The notes under the pieces: generated by a model
The model's input: the letters and a program-made list of their open reading frames with translations, nothing else
Databases searched by the model: none
What the model was told of the DNA's origin: nothing
Shown: in pieces, positions 11,153 to 23,070 of the stretch
Numbering within the stretch: the first letter of the stretch is position 1
Layout: the number at the start of each line of letters is the position of its first letter
Assembly: GCA_001695595.3 (NCBI GenBank)
Contig: MBPM02000051.1
Span: 527,151-591,150, forward strand
DNA length: 64,000 bases
Source: Plasmopara viticola
Lineage: Eukaryota > Oomycota > Peronosporomycetes > Peronosporales > Peronosporaceae
Direction of reading: 5' to 3'
Program-made: the position numbers and the translations under genes

Positions 11153-11223
11153 TCCCATATTGTCTAGGCGGTTAGGATAGCTGGCCCACCTAGTAGACCC
11201 GGGTTCGAGTCCCGGTGTGGGAA
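11153..11223 (+). pseudogene. tRNA-Glu-like, 5-nt anticodon loop
   Basis: Last of the 29 loop-deleted copies; A9 to T next to the D-arm. Confidence 0.76.
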
Positions 11224-11542
11224 CATTGTACTTATTGCTGCTACTTTCGAAGCGGATATTCATACTACCAACTCATGCGCTCTTTTTTAGAGAGCTTGGT
11301 CTGCGTGGGAGCTTGGTCTGCTTGGATCTATAGTTTTTACTCATGACTTCGGTATCTTTTTGTAAAATGTTTGCATTCGCGCTAGATGCTTAACGAGGTG
11401 CCAAATTCGAGCGCATACGTTGCAAGTGCTTGTGATGAGATAAGATTGACAGAAAGAAGCTTTTCTTTGTCCAAATAGACTTTGCGTGTGTGCGATGGTT
11501 GTACGTGTTTATATAAATCTAAAAGTTTTTTCCTGTCAGCCT

Positions 11543-11615
11543 TCCCATATAGTCTAGGCGGTTAAGATAGCTGGCTCTCACCCAGCAGACCCGGGTTCGA
11601 GTCCCGGTGTGGGAA
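11543..11615 (+). tRNA. tRNA-Glu (CUC)
   Basis: D-arm GGTTAAGAT variant. Confidence 0.88.
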
Positions 11616-11920
11616 CATTGTACTTATTGCTGCTTAGTTTCGAAGCGGATATTTATACTACCAACTCATGCGCTCTTTTTTTAGAAAGCTTGGTCTGCGT
11701 TGATCTATAGTTGTTTCTCACGACTTCGGTATCTTTTTGTTAAATGTCTGCATTCGCACTAGATGCTTAACGAGGTGCCAAATTCTAGCGCATACGTTGC
11801 AAGTGCTTGTGATGAGATAAGATTGACAGAAAGAAGCTTTTCTTTGTCCAAATAGACTTTGCGTGTGTGCAATGGTTGTACGTGTTTATATAAATCTAAA
11901 AGTTTTTTTCCTGTCAGCCT

Positions 11921-11993
11921 TCCCATATAGTCTAGGCGGTTAGGATAGCTGGCTCTCACCCAGTAGACCCGGGTTCGAGTTCCGGTGTGGGAA
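11921..11993 (+). tRNA. tRNA-Glu (CUC)
   Basis: GAGTTCCGG: T-stem change that also alters the B box; anticodon stem CCAGT. Confidence 0.82.
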
Positions 11994-12296
11994 CATTGTA
12001 CTTATTGCTGCTTAGTTTCGACGCAGATATTTTTACTACCAACTCATGCGCTCTTTTTTAGCAAGCTTGCTCTGCGTTGGTCTATAGTTGTTACTCACGA
12101 CTTCGGTATCTTCTTGTAGAATGTTTGCATTCGCGCTAGATGCTTAACGAGGTGCCAGAGACGACCGCGTACGTCGCAAGCGCTTGTGATGAGATAAGAT
12201 TGACAGAAAGGAGCTTTTCTTTGTCCAAATAGACTTTGCATGTGTGCGATGGTTGTACGTGTTTATATAAATCTAAAGTTTTTTTCCTGTCAGCCT

Positions 12297-12369
12297 TCCC
12301 ATATAGTCTAGGCGGTTAGGATAGCTGGCTCTCACCCAGCAGACCCGGGTTCGAGTCCCGGTGTGGGAA
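12297..12369 (+). tRNA. tRNA-Glu (CUC), reference copy
   Basis: 73 nt. Acceptor TCCCATA/TGTGGGA (7 bp, one T-G), D-stem GTC/GAT, anticodon stem GCTGG/CCAGC, loop CTCTCAC with anticodon CTC at 12331-12333, 4-nt variable loop AGAC, T-stem CCGGG/CCCGG, loop TTCGAGT, discriminator A. B box GGTTCGAGTCC at 12348-12358. The U1-A72 pair and the short variable region match eukaryotic tRNA-Glu. It would decode GAG. No intron and no encoded CCA. Confidence 0.95.
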
Positions 12370-12671
12370 CATTGTACTTATTGCTGCTTAGTTTCGAAGC
12401 GGATATTTATACTACCAACTCATGCGCTCTTTTTTAGGAGCTTGGTCTGCGTTGGATCTATAGTTTTACTCACGACTTCGGTATCTTTTTGTTAAATGTT
12501 TGCTTTCGCACTAGATGCTTAACGAGGTGCCAGATTCGAGCGCGTACGTTGCAAGCGCTTGTGATGAGATAAGATTGACAGAAAGGAGCTTTTCTTTGTC
12601 CAAATAGACTTTGCGTGTGTGCGATGGTTGTACGTGTTTATATCAATCTAAACGTTTTTTCCTGTCAGCCT

Positions 12672-12744
12672 TCCCATATAGTCTAGGCGGTTAGGATAGC
12701 TGGCTCTCACCCAGCAGACCCGGGTTCGAGTCCCGGTGTGGGAA
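12672..12744 (+). tRNA. tRNA-Glu (CUC)
   Basis: Consensus, +375. Confidence 0.93.
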
Positions 12745-13049
12745 CATTGTACTTATTGCTGCTTAGTTTCGAAGCAGATATTTGTACTACCAACTCATGC
12801 GCTCTTTTTTAGGGAGCTTGGTCTGCGTGGATCTATAGTTTTTACTCACGACTTCGGTATCTTTTCTGTAAAATGTTTGCATTCGCGCTAGATGCTTAAA
12901 GAGGTGCCAGATACGACCGCATACGTTGCAATTGCTTGTGATGAGATAAGAATGACCGAAAGAAGCTTTTCTTTGTCCAAATAGACTTTGCGTGTGTGTG
13001 TGATGGTTGTACGTGTTTATTAAATCTAAAAGTTTTTTTCTGCCAGCCT

Positions 13050-13122
13050 TCCCATATAGTCTAGGCTGTTAGGATAGCTGGCTCTCACCCAGCAGACCCG
13101 GGTTCGAGTCCCGGTGTGGGAA
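13050..13122 (+). tRNA. tRNA-Glu (CUC)
   Basis: D-loop GGCTGTTAGG. Confidence 0.92.
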
Positions 13123-13425
13123 CATTGAACTTATTGCTGCTTAGTTTCGAAGCGGATATTTATACTACCAACTCATGCGCTCTTTTTTAGGGAGCTTGGT
13201 CTGCGTGGATCTATAGTTTTTACTCACGACTTCGGTATCTTTTTGTAAAATGTTTGCATTCGCGCTAGATGCTTAAAGAGGTGCCAGATTCGAGCGCATA
13301 CGTTGCAAGTGCTTGTGATGAAATAAGAATGACCGAAAGAAGCTTTTCTTTGTCCAAATAGACTTTGCGTGTGTGTGATGGTTGTACGTGTTTATATAAA
13401 TCTAAAAGTTTTTTCCTGTCAGCCT

Positions 13426-13497
13426 TCCCATATAGTCTAGGCGTTAGGATAGCTGGCTCTCACCCAGCAGACCCGGGTTCGAGTCCCGGTGTGGGAA
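13426..13497 (+). tRNA. tRNA-Glu (CUC)
   Basis: 72 nt; D-loop one G shorter. Confidence 0.88.
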
Positions 13498-13767
13498 CAT
13501 TGAACTTATTGCTGCTTAGTTTCGAAGAGGATATTTATACTACCAACTCATGCGCTCTTTTTTAGGGAGCTTGGTCTGCGTGGATCTATAGTTTTTACTC
13601 ACGACTTCGGTATCTTTTTGTAAAATGTTTGCATTCGCGCTAGATGCTTAACGAGGTGCCAGATTCGAGCGCATACGTTGCAAGTGCTTGTGATGAGATA
13701 AGATTGACCGAAAGAAGCTTTTCTTTGTCCAAATAGACTTTGCGTGTGTGTGATGGTTGTACATGTT

Positions 13768-13774
13768 TATATAA
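13768..13774 (+). promoter_or_regulatory. TATA-like box of a tRNA cassette (representative)
   Basis: TATATAA at -32 to -26 from the tRNA at 13800. A T-run lies between it and the gene, which limits likely start sites to the last dozen bases before the tRNA. Confidence 0.5.
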
Positions 13775-13799
13775 ATCTAAAGATTTTTCCTGTCAGCCT

Positions 13800-13872
13800 T
13801 CCCATATAGTCTAGGCGGTTAGGATAGCTGGCTCTCACCCAGCAGACCCGGGTTCGAGTCCCGGTGTGGGAA
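13800..13872 (+). tRNA. tRNA-Glu (CUC)
   Basis: Consensus, +374; TATA-like box at 13768, terminator at 13933. Confidence 0.93.
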
Positions 13873-13932
13873 CATTGTACTTATTGCTGCTTACTTTCGA
13901 AGCGGATATTTATACTACCAACTCATGCGCTC

Positions 13933-13938
13933 TTTTTT
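13933..13938 (+). terminator. Pol III T6 terminator (representative)
   Basis: First T-run after the tRNA at 13800-13872, 60 nt downstream. The long trailer is conserved across the array. Confidence 0.6.
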
Positions 13939-14192
13939 AGGGAGCTTGGTCTGCGTGGGATCTTGGTCTGCGTGGATCTACAGTTTTTAGTCACGACTTC
14001 GGTATCTTTTTGTAAAATGTTTGCATTCGCGCTAGATGCTTAAAGAGGTGCCAGATTCGAGCGCATACGTTGCAAGTGCTTGTGATGAGATAAGATGGAC
14101 CGAAAGAAGCTTTTCTTTGTCCAAATAGACTTTGCGTGTGTGTGATGGTTGTACGTGTTTATATAAATCTAAAAGTTTTTTCCTGTCAGCCT

Positions 14193-14265
14193 TCCCATAT
14201 AGTCTAGGCGGTTAGGATAGCTGGCTCTCACCCAGCAGACCCGGGTTCGAGTCCCGGTGTGGGAA
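14193..14265 (+). tRNA. tRNA-Glu (CUC)
   Basis: Consensus, +393. Confidence 0.93.
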
Positions 14266-14567
14266 CATTGTACTTATTGCTGCTTAGTTTCGAAGAGGAT
14301 ATTTATACTACCAACTCATGCGCTCTTTTTTAGGGAGCTTGGTCTGCGTGGATCTATAGTTTTTACTCACGACTTCGGTATCTTTTTGTAAAATGTTTGC
14401 ATTCGCGCTAGATGCTTAAAGAGGTGCCAGATTCGAGCGCATACGTTGCAAGTGCTTGTGATGAGATAAGATGACCGAAAGAAGCTTTTCTTTGTCCAAA
14501 TAGACTTTGCGTGTGTGTGATGGTTGTACGTGTTTATATAAATCTAAAAGTTTTTTCCTGTCAGCCT

Positions 14568-14640
14568 TCCCATATAGTCTAGGCGGTTAGGATAGCTGGC
14601 TCTCACCCAGCAGACCCGGGTTCGAGTCCCGGTGTGGGAA
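14568..14640 (+). tRNA. tRNA-Glu (CUC)
   Basis: Consensus, +375. Confidence 0.93.
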
Positions 14641-14942
14641 CATTGTACTTATTGCTGCTTAGTTTCGAAGCGGATATTTATACTACCAACTCATGCGCTC
14701 TTTTTTAGGGAGCTTGGTCTGCGTGGATCTATAGTTTTTACTCACGACTTCGGTATCTTTTTGTAAAATGTTTGCATTCGCGCTAGATGCTTAAAGAGGT
14801 GCCAGATTCGAGCGCATACGTTGCAAGTGCTTGTGATGAGATAAGATTGACCGAAAGAAGCTTTTCTTTGTCCAAATAGACTTTGCGTGTGTGTGATGGT
14901 TGTACGTGTTTATATAAATCTAAAGATTTTTCCTGTCAGCCT

Positions 14943-15015
14943 TCCCATATAGTCTAGGTGGTTAGGATAGCTGGCTCTCACCCAGCAGACCCGGGTTCGA
15001 GTCCCGGTGTGGGAA
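14943..15015 (+). tRNA. tRNA-Glu (CUC)
   Basis: D-loop GGTGGTTAGG, shared with 16083 and 19569. Confidence 0.92.
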
Positions 15016-15332
15016 CATTGTACTTATTACTGATTACTTTCGAAGCGGATATTTATACTACCAACTCATGCGCTCTTTTTTAGGGAGCTTGGTCTGCGTG
15101 GGATCTTGGTCTGCGTGGATTATAGTTTTTACTCACGACTTCGGTATCTTTTTGTAAAATGTTTGCATTCGCGCTAGATGCTTAAAGAGGTGCCAGATTC
15201 GAGCGCATACGTTGCAAGTGCTTGTGATGAGATAAGATGACCGAAAGAAGCTTTTCTTTGTCCAAATAGACTTTGCGTGTGTGTGATGGTTGTACGTGTT
15301 TATATAAATCTAAAGATTTTTCCTGTCAGCCT

Positions 15333-15405
15333 TCCCATATAGTCTAGGCGGTTAGGATAGCTGGCTCTCACCCAGCAGACCCGGGTTCGAGTCCCGGTGT
15401 GGGAA
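15333..15405 (+). tRNA. tRNA-Glu (CUC)
   Basis: Consensus, +390. Confidence 0.93.
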
Positions 15406-15707
15406 CATTGTACTTATTGCTGCTTAGTTTCGAAGCGGATATTTATACTACCAACTCATGCGCTCTTTTTTAGGGAGCTTGGTCTGCGTGGATCTATAGT
15501 TTTTACTCACGACTTCGGTATCTTTTTGTAAAATGTTTGCATTCGCGCTAGATGCTTAAAGAGGTGCCAGATTCGAGCGCATACGTTGCAAGTGCTTGTG
15601 ATGAGATAAGAATGACCGAAAGAAGCTTTTCTTTGTCCAAATAGACTTTGCGTGTGTGTGATGGTTGTACGTGTTTATATAAATCTAAAAGTTTTTCCTG
15701 TCAGCCT

Positions 15708-15780
15708 TCCCATATAGTCTAGGCTGTTAGGATAGCTGGCTCTCACCCAGCAGACCCGGGTTCGAGTCCCGGTGTGGGAA
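15708..15780 (+). tRNA. tRNA-Glu (CUC)
   Basis: D-loop GGCTGTTAGG. Confidence 0.92.
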
Positions 15781-16082
15781 CATTGTACTTATTGCTGCTT
15801 AGTTTCGAAGCGGATATTTATACTACCAACTCATGCGCTCTTTTTTAGGGAGCTTGGTCTGCGTGGATCTATAGTTTTTACTCACGACTTCGGTATCTTT
15901 TTGTAAAATGTTTGCATTCGCGCTAGATGCTTAACGAGGTGCCAGATTCGAGCGCATACGTTGCAAGTGCTTGTGATGAGATAAGATTGACCGAAAGAAG
16001 CTTTTCTTTGTCCAAATAGACTTTGCGTGTGTGTGATGGTTGTACATGTTTATATAAATCTAAAGATTTTTCCTGTCAGCCT

Positions 16083-16155
16083 TCCCATATAGTCTAGGTG
16101 GTTAGGATAGCTGGCTCTCACCCAGCAGACCCGGGTTCGAGTCCCGGTGTGGGAA
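16083..16155 (+). tRNA. tRNA-Glu (CUC)
   Basis: D-loop GGTGGTTAGG. Confidence 0.92.
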
Positions 16156-16475
16156 CATTGTACTTATTACTGCTTACTTTCGAAGCGGATATTTATACTA
16201 CCAACTCATGCGCTCTTTTTTAGGGAGCTTGGTCTGCGTGGGATCTTGGTCTGCTTGGATCTATAGTTTTTAGTCACGACTTCGGTATCTTTTTGTAAAA
16301 TGTTTGCATTCGCGCTAGATGCTTAAAGAGGTGCCAGATTCGAGCGCATACGTTGCAAGTGCTTGTGATGAGATAAGAATGACCGAAAGAAGCTTTTCTT
16401 TGTCCAAATAGACTTTGCGTGTGTGTGATGGTTGTACGTGTTTATATAAATCTAATAGATTTTTCCTGTCAGCCT

Positions 16476-16548
16476 TCCCATATAGTCTAGGCGGTTAGGA
16501 TAGCTGGCTCTCACCCAGCAGACCCGGGTTCGAGTCCCGGTGTGGGAA
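16476..16548 (+). tRNA. tRNA-Glu (CUC)
   Basis: Consensus, +393. Confidence 0.93.
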
Positions 16549-16863
16549 CATTGTACTTATTGCTGCTTACTTTCGAAGCGGATATTTATACAACCAACTC
16601 ATGCGCTCTTTTTTAGGGAGCTTGGTCTGCGTGGGATCTTGGTCTGCTTGGATCTATAGTTTTAGTCACGACTTCGGTATCTTTTTGTAAAATGTTTGCA
16701 TTCGCGCTAGATGCTTAAGAGGTGCCAGATTCGAGCGCATACGTTGCAAGTGCTTGTGATGAGATAAGATGACCGAAAGAAGCTTTTCTTTGTCCAAATA
16801 GACTTTGCGTGTGTGTGATGGTTGTACGTGTTTATATAAATCTAAAGTTTTTCCTGTCAGCCT

Positions 16864-16936
16864 TCCCATATAGTCTAGGCGGTTAGGATAGCTGGCTCTC
16901 ACCCAGCAGACCCGGGTTCGAGTCCCGGTGTGGGAA
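16864..16936 (+). tRNA. tRNA-Glu (CUC)
   Basis: Consensus, +388. Confidence 0.93.
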
Positions 16937-17255
16937 CATTGTACTTATTACTGCTTACTTTCGAAGCGGATATTTATACTACCAACTCATGCGCTCTTTT
17001 TTAGGGAGCTTGGTCTGCGTGGGATCTTGGTCTGCTTGGATCTATAGTTTTTACTCACGACTTCGGTATCTTTTTGTAAAATGTTTGCATTCGCGCTAGA
17101 TGCTTAAAGAGGTGCCAGATTCGAGCGCATACGTTGCAAGTGCTTGTGATGAGATAAGATGACCGAAAGAAGCTTTTCTTTGTCCAAATAGACTTTGCGT
17201 GTGTGTGATGGTTGTACGTGTTTATATAAATCTAATAGATTTTTCCTGTCAGCCT

Positions 17256-17328
17256 TCCCATATAGTCTAGGCGGTTAGGATAGCTGGCTCTCACCCAGCA
17301 GACCCGGGTTCGAGTCCCGGTGTGGGAA
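17256..17328 (+). tRNA. tRNA-Glu (CUC)
   Basis: Consensus, +392. Confidence 0.93.
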
Positions 17329-17645
17329 CATTGTACTTATTACTGCTTACTTTCGAAGCGGATATTTATACTACCAACTCATGCGCTCTTTTTTAGGGAG
17401 CTTGGTCTGCGTGGGATCTTGGTCTGCTTGGATCTATAGTTTTAGTCACGACTTCGGTATCTTTTTGTAAAATGTTTGCATTCGCGCTAGATGCTTAAGA
17501 GGTGCCAGATTCGAGCGCATACGTTGCAAGTGCTTGTGATGAGATAAGATGACCGAAAGAAGCTTTTCTTTGTCCAAATAGACTTTGCGTGTGTGTGATG
17601 GTTGTACGTGTTTATATAAATCTAAAAGATTTTTCCTGTCAGCCT

Positions 17646-17718
17646 TCCCATATAGTCTAGGCGGTTAGGATAGCTGGCTCTCACCCAGCAGACCCGGGTT
17701 CGAGTCCCGGTGTAAGAA
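17646..17718 (+). tRNA. tRNA-Glu (CUC), damaged acceptor
   Basis: 3' acceptor TGTAAGA leaves two mismatches; probably impaired. Confidence 0.7.
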
Positions 17719-18019
17719 CATTGTACTTATTACTGCTTACTTTCGAAGCGGATATTTATACTACCAACTCATGCGCTCTTTTTTAGGGAGCTTGGTCTGC
17801 GTGGATCAATAGTTGTTACTCACGACTTCGGTACTTTTTTGTAAAATGTTTGCATTCGCGCTAGATGCTTAAAGAGGTGCCAGATACGACGCATACGTTG
17901 CAAGTGCTTGTGATGAGATAAGATTGACGAAAGAAGCTTTTCTTTGTCCAAATAGACGTTGCGTGTGTGCGATGGTTGTACGTGTTTATATAAATCTAAA
18001 AGATTTTTCCTGTAAGCCT

Positions 18020-18092
18020 TCCCATATAGTCTAGGCGGTTAGGATAGCTGGCTCTCACCCAGCAGACCCGGGTTCGAGTCCCGGTGTGGGAA
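18020..18092 (+). tRNA. tRNA-Glu (CUC)
   Basis: Consensus gene, leader 'tgtaagcc'. Confidence 0.92.
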
Positions 18093-18409
18093 CTTTGTAC
18101 TTATTACTGCTTACTTTCGAAGCGGATATTTATACTACCAACTCATGCGCTCTTTTTTAGGACTTGGTCTGCGTGGGATCTTGGTCTGCGTGGATCTATA
18201 GTTTTTAGTCACGACTTCGGTATCTTTTTGTAAAAAGTTCGCTTTCGCGCTAGATGCTTAAAGAGGTGCCAGATACGAGCGCATACGTTGCAAGTGCTTG
18301 TGATGAGATAAGAATGACCGAAAGAAGCTTTTCTTTGTCCAAATAGACTTTGCGTGTGTGTGATGGTTGTACGTGTTTATATAAATCTAAAAGTTTTTCC
18401 TGTCAGCCT

Positions 18410-18482
18410 TCCCATATAGTCTAGGCTGTTAGGATAGCTGGCTCTCACCCAGCAGACCCGGGTTCGAGTCCCGGTGTGGGAA
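18410..18482 (+). tRNA. tRNA-Glu (CUC)
   Basis: D-loop GGCTGTTAGG. Confidence 0.92.
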
Positions 18483-18784
18483 CATTGAACTTATTGCTGC
18501 TTAGTTTCGAAGCGGATATTTATACTACCAACTCATGCGCTCTTTTTTAGGGAGCTTGGTCTGCGTGGATCTATAGTTTTTACTCACGACTTCGGTATCT
18601 TTTTGTAAAATGTTTGCATTCGCGCTAGATGCTTAAAGAGGTGCCAGATTCGAGCGCATACGTTGCAAGTGCTTGTGATGAGATAAGATTGACCGAAAGA
18701 AGCTTTTCTTTGTCCAAATAGACTTTGCGTGTGTGTGATGGTTGTACGTGTTTATATAAATCTAAAGATTTTTCCTGTCAGCCT

Positions 18785-18857
18785 TCCCATATAGTCTAGG
18801 CGGTTAGGATAGCTGGCTCTCACCCAGCAGACCCGGGTTCGAGTCCCGGTGTGGGAA
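18785..18857 (+). tRNA. tRNA-Glu (CUC)
   Basis: Consensus, +375. Confidence 0.93.
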
Positions 18858-19176
18858 CATTGTACTTATTACTGCTTACTTTCGAAGCGGATATTTATAC
18901 TACCAACTCATGCGCTCTTTTTCAGGAAGCTTGGTCTGCGTGGGAGCTTGGTCTGCTTGGATCTATAGTTTTACTCACGACTTCGGTATCTTTTTGTAAA
19001 ATGTTTGCATTCGCGCTAGATGCTTAAAGAGGTGCCAGATTCGAGCGCATACGTTGCAAGTGCTTGTGATGAGATAAGATTGACCGAAAGAAGCTTTTCT
19101 TTGTCCAAATAGACTTTGCGTGTGTGTGATGGTTGTACGTGTTTATATAAATCTAATAGATTTTTCCTGTCAGCCT

Positions 19177-19249
19177 TCCCATATAGTCTAGGCGGTTAGG
19201 ATAGCTGGCTCTCACCCAGCAGACCCGGGTTCGAGTCCCGGTGTGGGAA
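19177..19249 (+). tRNA. tRNA-Glu (CUC)
   Basis: Consensus, +392. Confidence 0.93.
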
Positions 19250-19568
19250 CATTGTACTTATTACTGCTTACTTTCGAAGCGGATATTTATACTACCAACT
19301 CATGCGCTCTTTTTTAGGGAGCTTGGTCTGCGTGGGAGCTTGGTCTGCTTGGATCTATAGTTTTACTCACGACTTCGGTATCTTTTTGTAAAATGTTTGC
19401 ATTCGCGCTAGATGCTTAAAGAGGTGCCAGATTCGAGCGCATACGTTGCAAGTGCTTGTGATGAGATAAGATTGACCGAAAGAAGCTTTTCTTTGTCCAA
19501 ATAGACTTTGCGTGTGTGTGATGGTTGTACATGTTTATATAAATCTAATAGATTTTTCCTGTCAGCCT

Positions 19569-19641
19569 TCCCATATAGTCTAGGTGGTTAGGATAGCTGG
19601 CTCTCACCCAGCAGACCCGGGTTCGAGTCCCGGTGTGGGAA
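19569..19641 (+). tRNA. tRNA-Glu (CUC)
   Basis: D-loop GGTGGTTAGG. Confidence 0.92.
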
Positions 19642-19960
19642 CATTGTACTTATTACTGATTACTTTCGAAGCGGATATTTATACTACCAACTCATGCGCT
19701 CTTTTTTAGGGAGCTTGGTCTGCGTGGGATCTTGGTCTGCTTGGATCTATAGTTTTTAGTCACGACTTCGGTATCTTTTTGTAAAATGTTTGCATTCGCG
19801 CTAGATGCTTAAAGAGGTGCCAGATTCGAGCGCATACGTTGCAAGTGCTTGTGATGAGATAAGATGACCGAAAGAAGCTTTTCTTTGTCCAAATAGACTT
19901 TGCGTGTGTGTGATGGTTGTACGTGTTTATATAAATCTAATAGATTTTTCCTGTCAGCCT

Positions 19961-20033
19961 TCCCATATAGTCTAGGCGGTTAGGATAGCTGGCTCTCACC
20001 CAGCAGACCCGGGTTCGAGTCCCGGTGTGGGAA
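19961..20033 (+). tRNA. tRNA-Glu (CUC)
   Basis: Consensus, +392. Confidence 0.93.
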
Positions 20034-20350
20034 CATTGTACTTATTACTGCTTACTTTCGAAGCGGATATTTATACTACCAACTCATGCGCTCTTTTTTA
20101 GGGAGCTTGGTCTGCGTGGGATCTTGGTCTGCTTGGATCTATAGTTTTAGTCACGACTTCGGTATCTTTTTGTAAAATGTTTGCATTCGCGCTAGATGCT
20201 TAAGAGGTGCCAGATTCGAGCGCATACGTTGCAAGTGCTTGTGATGAGATAAGATGACCGAAAGAAGCTTTTCTTTGTCCAAATAGACTTTGCGTGTGTG
20301 TGATGGTTGTACGTGTTTATATAAATCTAATAGATTTTTCCTGTCAGCCT

Positions 20351-20423
20351 TCCCATATAGTCTAGGCGGTTAGGATAGCTGGCTCTCACCCAGCAGACCC
20401 GGGTTCGAGTCCCGGTGTGGGAA
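20351..20423 (+). tRNA. tRNA-Glu (CUC)
   Basis: Consensus, +390. Confidence 0.93.
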
Positions 20424-20743
20424 CATTGTACTTATTACTGCTTACTTTCGAAGCGGATATTTATACTACCAACTCATGCGCTCTTTTTTAGGGAGCTTGG
20501 TCTGCGTGGGATCTTGGTCTGCTTGGATCTATAGTTTTTAGTCACGACTTCGGTATCTTTTTGTAAAATGTTTGCATTCGCGCTAGATGCTTAAAGAGGT
20601 GCCAGATTCGAGCGCATACGTTGCAAGTGCTTGTGATGAGATAAGATTGACCGAAAGAAGCTTTTCTTTGTCCAAATAGACTTTGCGTGTGTGTGATGGT
20701 TGTACATGTTTATATAAATCTAATAGATTTTTCCTGTCAGCCT

Positions 20744-20816
20744 TCCCATATAGTCTAGGCGGTTAGGATAGCTGGCTCTCACCCAGCAGACCCGGGTTCG
20801 AGTCCCGGTGTGGGAA
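20744..20816 (+). tRNA. tRNA-Glu (CUC)
   Basis: Consensus, +393. Confidence 0.93.
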
Positions 20817-21134
20817 CATTGTACTTATTACTGCTTACTTTCGAAGCGGATATTTATACTACCAACTCATGCGCTCTTTTTTAGGGAGCTTGGTCTGCGT
20901 GGGATCTTGGTCTGCTTGGATCTATAGTTTTAGTCACGACTTCGGTATCTTTTTGTAAAATGTTTGCATTCGCGCTAGATGCTTAAGAGGTGCCAGATTC
21001 GAGCGCAAACGTTGCAAGTGCTTGTGATGAGATAAGAATGACCGAAAGAAGCTTTTCTTTGTCCAAATAGACTTTGCGTGTGTGTGATGGTTGTACGTGT
21101 TTATATAAATCTAATAGATTTTTCCTGTCAGCCT

Positions 21135-21207
21135 TCCCATATAGTCTAGGCGGTTAGGATAGCTGGCTCTCACCCAGCAGACCCGGGTTCGAGTCCCGGT
21201 GTGGGAA
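21135..21207 (+). tRNA. tRNA-Glu (CUC)
   Basis: Consensus, +391. Confidence 0.93.
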
Positions 21208-21527
21208 CATTGTACTTATTACTGATTACTTTCGAAGCGGATATTTATACTACCAACTCATGCGCTCTTTTTTAGGGAGCTTGGTCTGCGTGGGATCTTG
21301 GTCTGCTTGGATCTATAGTTTTTAGTCACGACTTCGGTATCTTTTTGTAAAATGTTTGCATTCGCGCTAGATGCTTAAAGAGGTGCCAGATTCGAGCGCA
21401 TACGTTGCAAGTGCTTGTGATGAGATAAGAATGACCGAAAGAAGCTTTTCTTTGTCCAAATAGACTTTGCGTGTGTGTGATGGTTGTACGTGTTTATATA
21501 AATCTAATAGATTTTTCCTGTCAGCCT

Positions 21528-21600
21528 TCCCATATAGTCTAGGCGGTTAGGATAGCTGGCTCTCACCCAGCAGACCCGGGTTCGAGTCCCGGTGTGGGAA
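21528..21600 (+). tRNA. tRNA-Glu (CUC)
   Basis: Consensus, +393. Confidence 0.93.
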
Positions 21601-21900
21601 CATTGTACTTATTACTGCTTACTTTCGAAGCGGATATTTATACTACCAACTCATGCGCTCTTTTTTAGGGAGCTTGGTCTGCGTGGATCTATAGTTTTAC
21701 TCACGACTTCGGTATCTTTTTGTAAAATGTTTGCATTCGCGCTAGATGCTTAAAGAGGTGCCAGATACGACCGCGTACGTTGCAAGTGCTTGTGATGAGA
21801 TAAGATTGACGAAAGAAGCTTTTCTTTGTCCAAATAGACTTTGCGTGTGTGCGATGGTTGTACGTGTTTATATAAATCTAAAGATTTTTCCTGTCAGCCT

Positions 21901-21973
21901 TCCCATATAGTCTAGGCGGTTAGGATAGCTGGCTCTCACCCAGCAGACCCGGGTTCGAGTCCCGGTGTGGGAA
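21901..21973 (+). tRNA. tRNA-Glu (CUC)
   Basis: Consensus, +373. Confidence 0.93.
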
Positions 21974-22291
21974 CATTGTACTTATTACTGCTTACTTTCG
22001 AAGCGGATATTTATACTACCAACTCATGCGCTCTTTTTTAGGAACTTGGTCTGCGTGGGATCTTGGTCTGCGTGGATCTATAGTTTTAAGTCACGACTTC
22101 GGTATCTTTTTGTAAAATGTTTGCATTCGCGCTAGATGCTTAAAGAGGTGCCAGATACGAGCGCATACGTTGCAAGTGCTTGTGATGAGATAAGAATGAC
22201 CGAAAGAAGCTTTTCTTTGTCCAAATAGACTTTGCGTGTGTGTGATGGTTGTACGTGTTTATATAAATCTAAAGATTTTTCCTGTCAGCCT

Positions 22292-22364
22292 TCCCATATA
22301 GTCTAGGCGGTTAGGATAGCTGGCTCTCACCCAGCAGACCCGGGTTCGAGTCCCGGTGTGGGAA
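22292..22364 (+). tRNA. tRNA-Glu (CUC)
   Basis: Consensus, +391. Confidence 0.93.
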
Positions 22365-22679
22365 CATTGTACTTATTACTGCTTACTTTCGAAGCGGATA
22401 TTTATACTACCAACTCATGCGCTCTTTTTTAGGAGCTTGGTCTGCGTGGGAGCTTGGTCTGCTTGGATCTATAGTTTTTACTCACGACTTAGGTATCTTT
22501 TTGTAAAATGTTTGCATTCGCGCTAGATGCTTAAAGAGGTGCCAGATACGACCGCGTACGTTGCAAGTGCTTGTGATGAGATAAGATGACGAAAGAAGCT
22601 TTTCTTTGTCCAAATAGACTTTGCGTGTGTGCGATGGTTGTACGTGTTTATATAAATCTAAAGTTTTTCCTGTCAGCCT

Positions 22680-22752
22680 TCCCATATAGTCTAGGCGGTT
22701 AGGATAGCTGGCTCTCACCCAGCAGACCCGGGTTCGAGTCCCGGTGTGGGAA
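22680..22752 (+). tRNA. tRNA-Glu (CUC)
   Basis: Consensus, +388. Confidence 0.93.
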
Positions 22753-23070
22753 CATTGTACTTATTACTGCTTACTTTCGAAGCGGATATTTATACTACCA
22801 ACTCATGCGCTCTTTTTAGGGAGCTTGGTCTGCGTGGGAGCTTGGTCTGCTTGGATCTATAGTTTTACTCACGACTTCGGTATCTTTTTGTAAAATGTTT
22901 GCATTCGCGCTAGATGCTTAAAGAGGTGCCAGATACGACCGCGTACGTTGCAAGTGCTTGTGATGAGATAAGATTGACCGAAAGAAGCTTTTCTTTGTCC
23001 AAATAGACTTTGCGTGTGTGTGATGGTTGTACGTGTTTATATAAATCTAATAGATTTTTCCTGTCAGCCT

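Larger units (their letters stand above)
9900..11520 (+). repeat. Mosaic boundary between the two tRNA array families
   Basis: Loop-deleted tRNAs at 10392, 10762 and 11153 follow one intact-loop copy at 10002. From 11543 onward only intact-loop copies occur. This interleaving is what unequal crossing-over or gene conversion between two homogenised families would leave. Confidence 0.8.
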
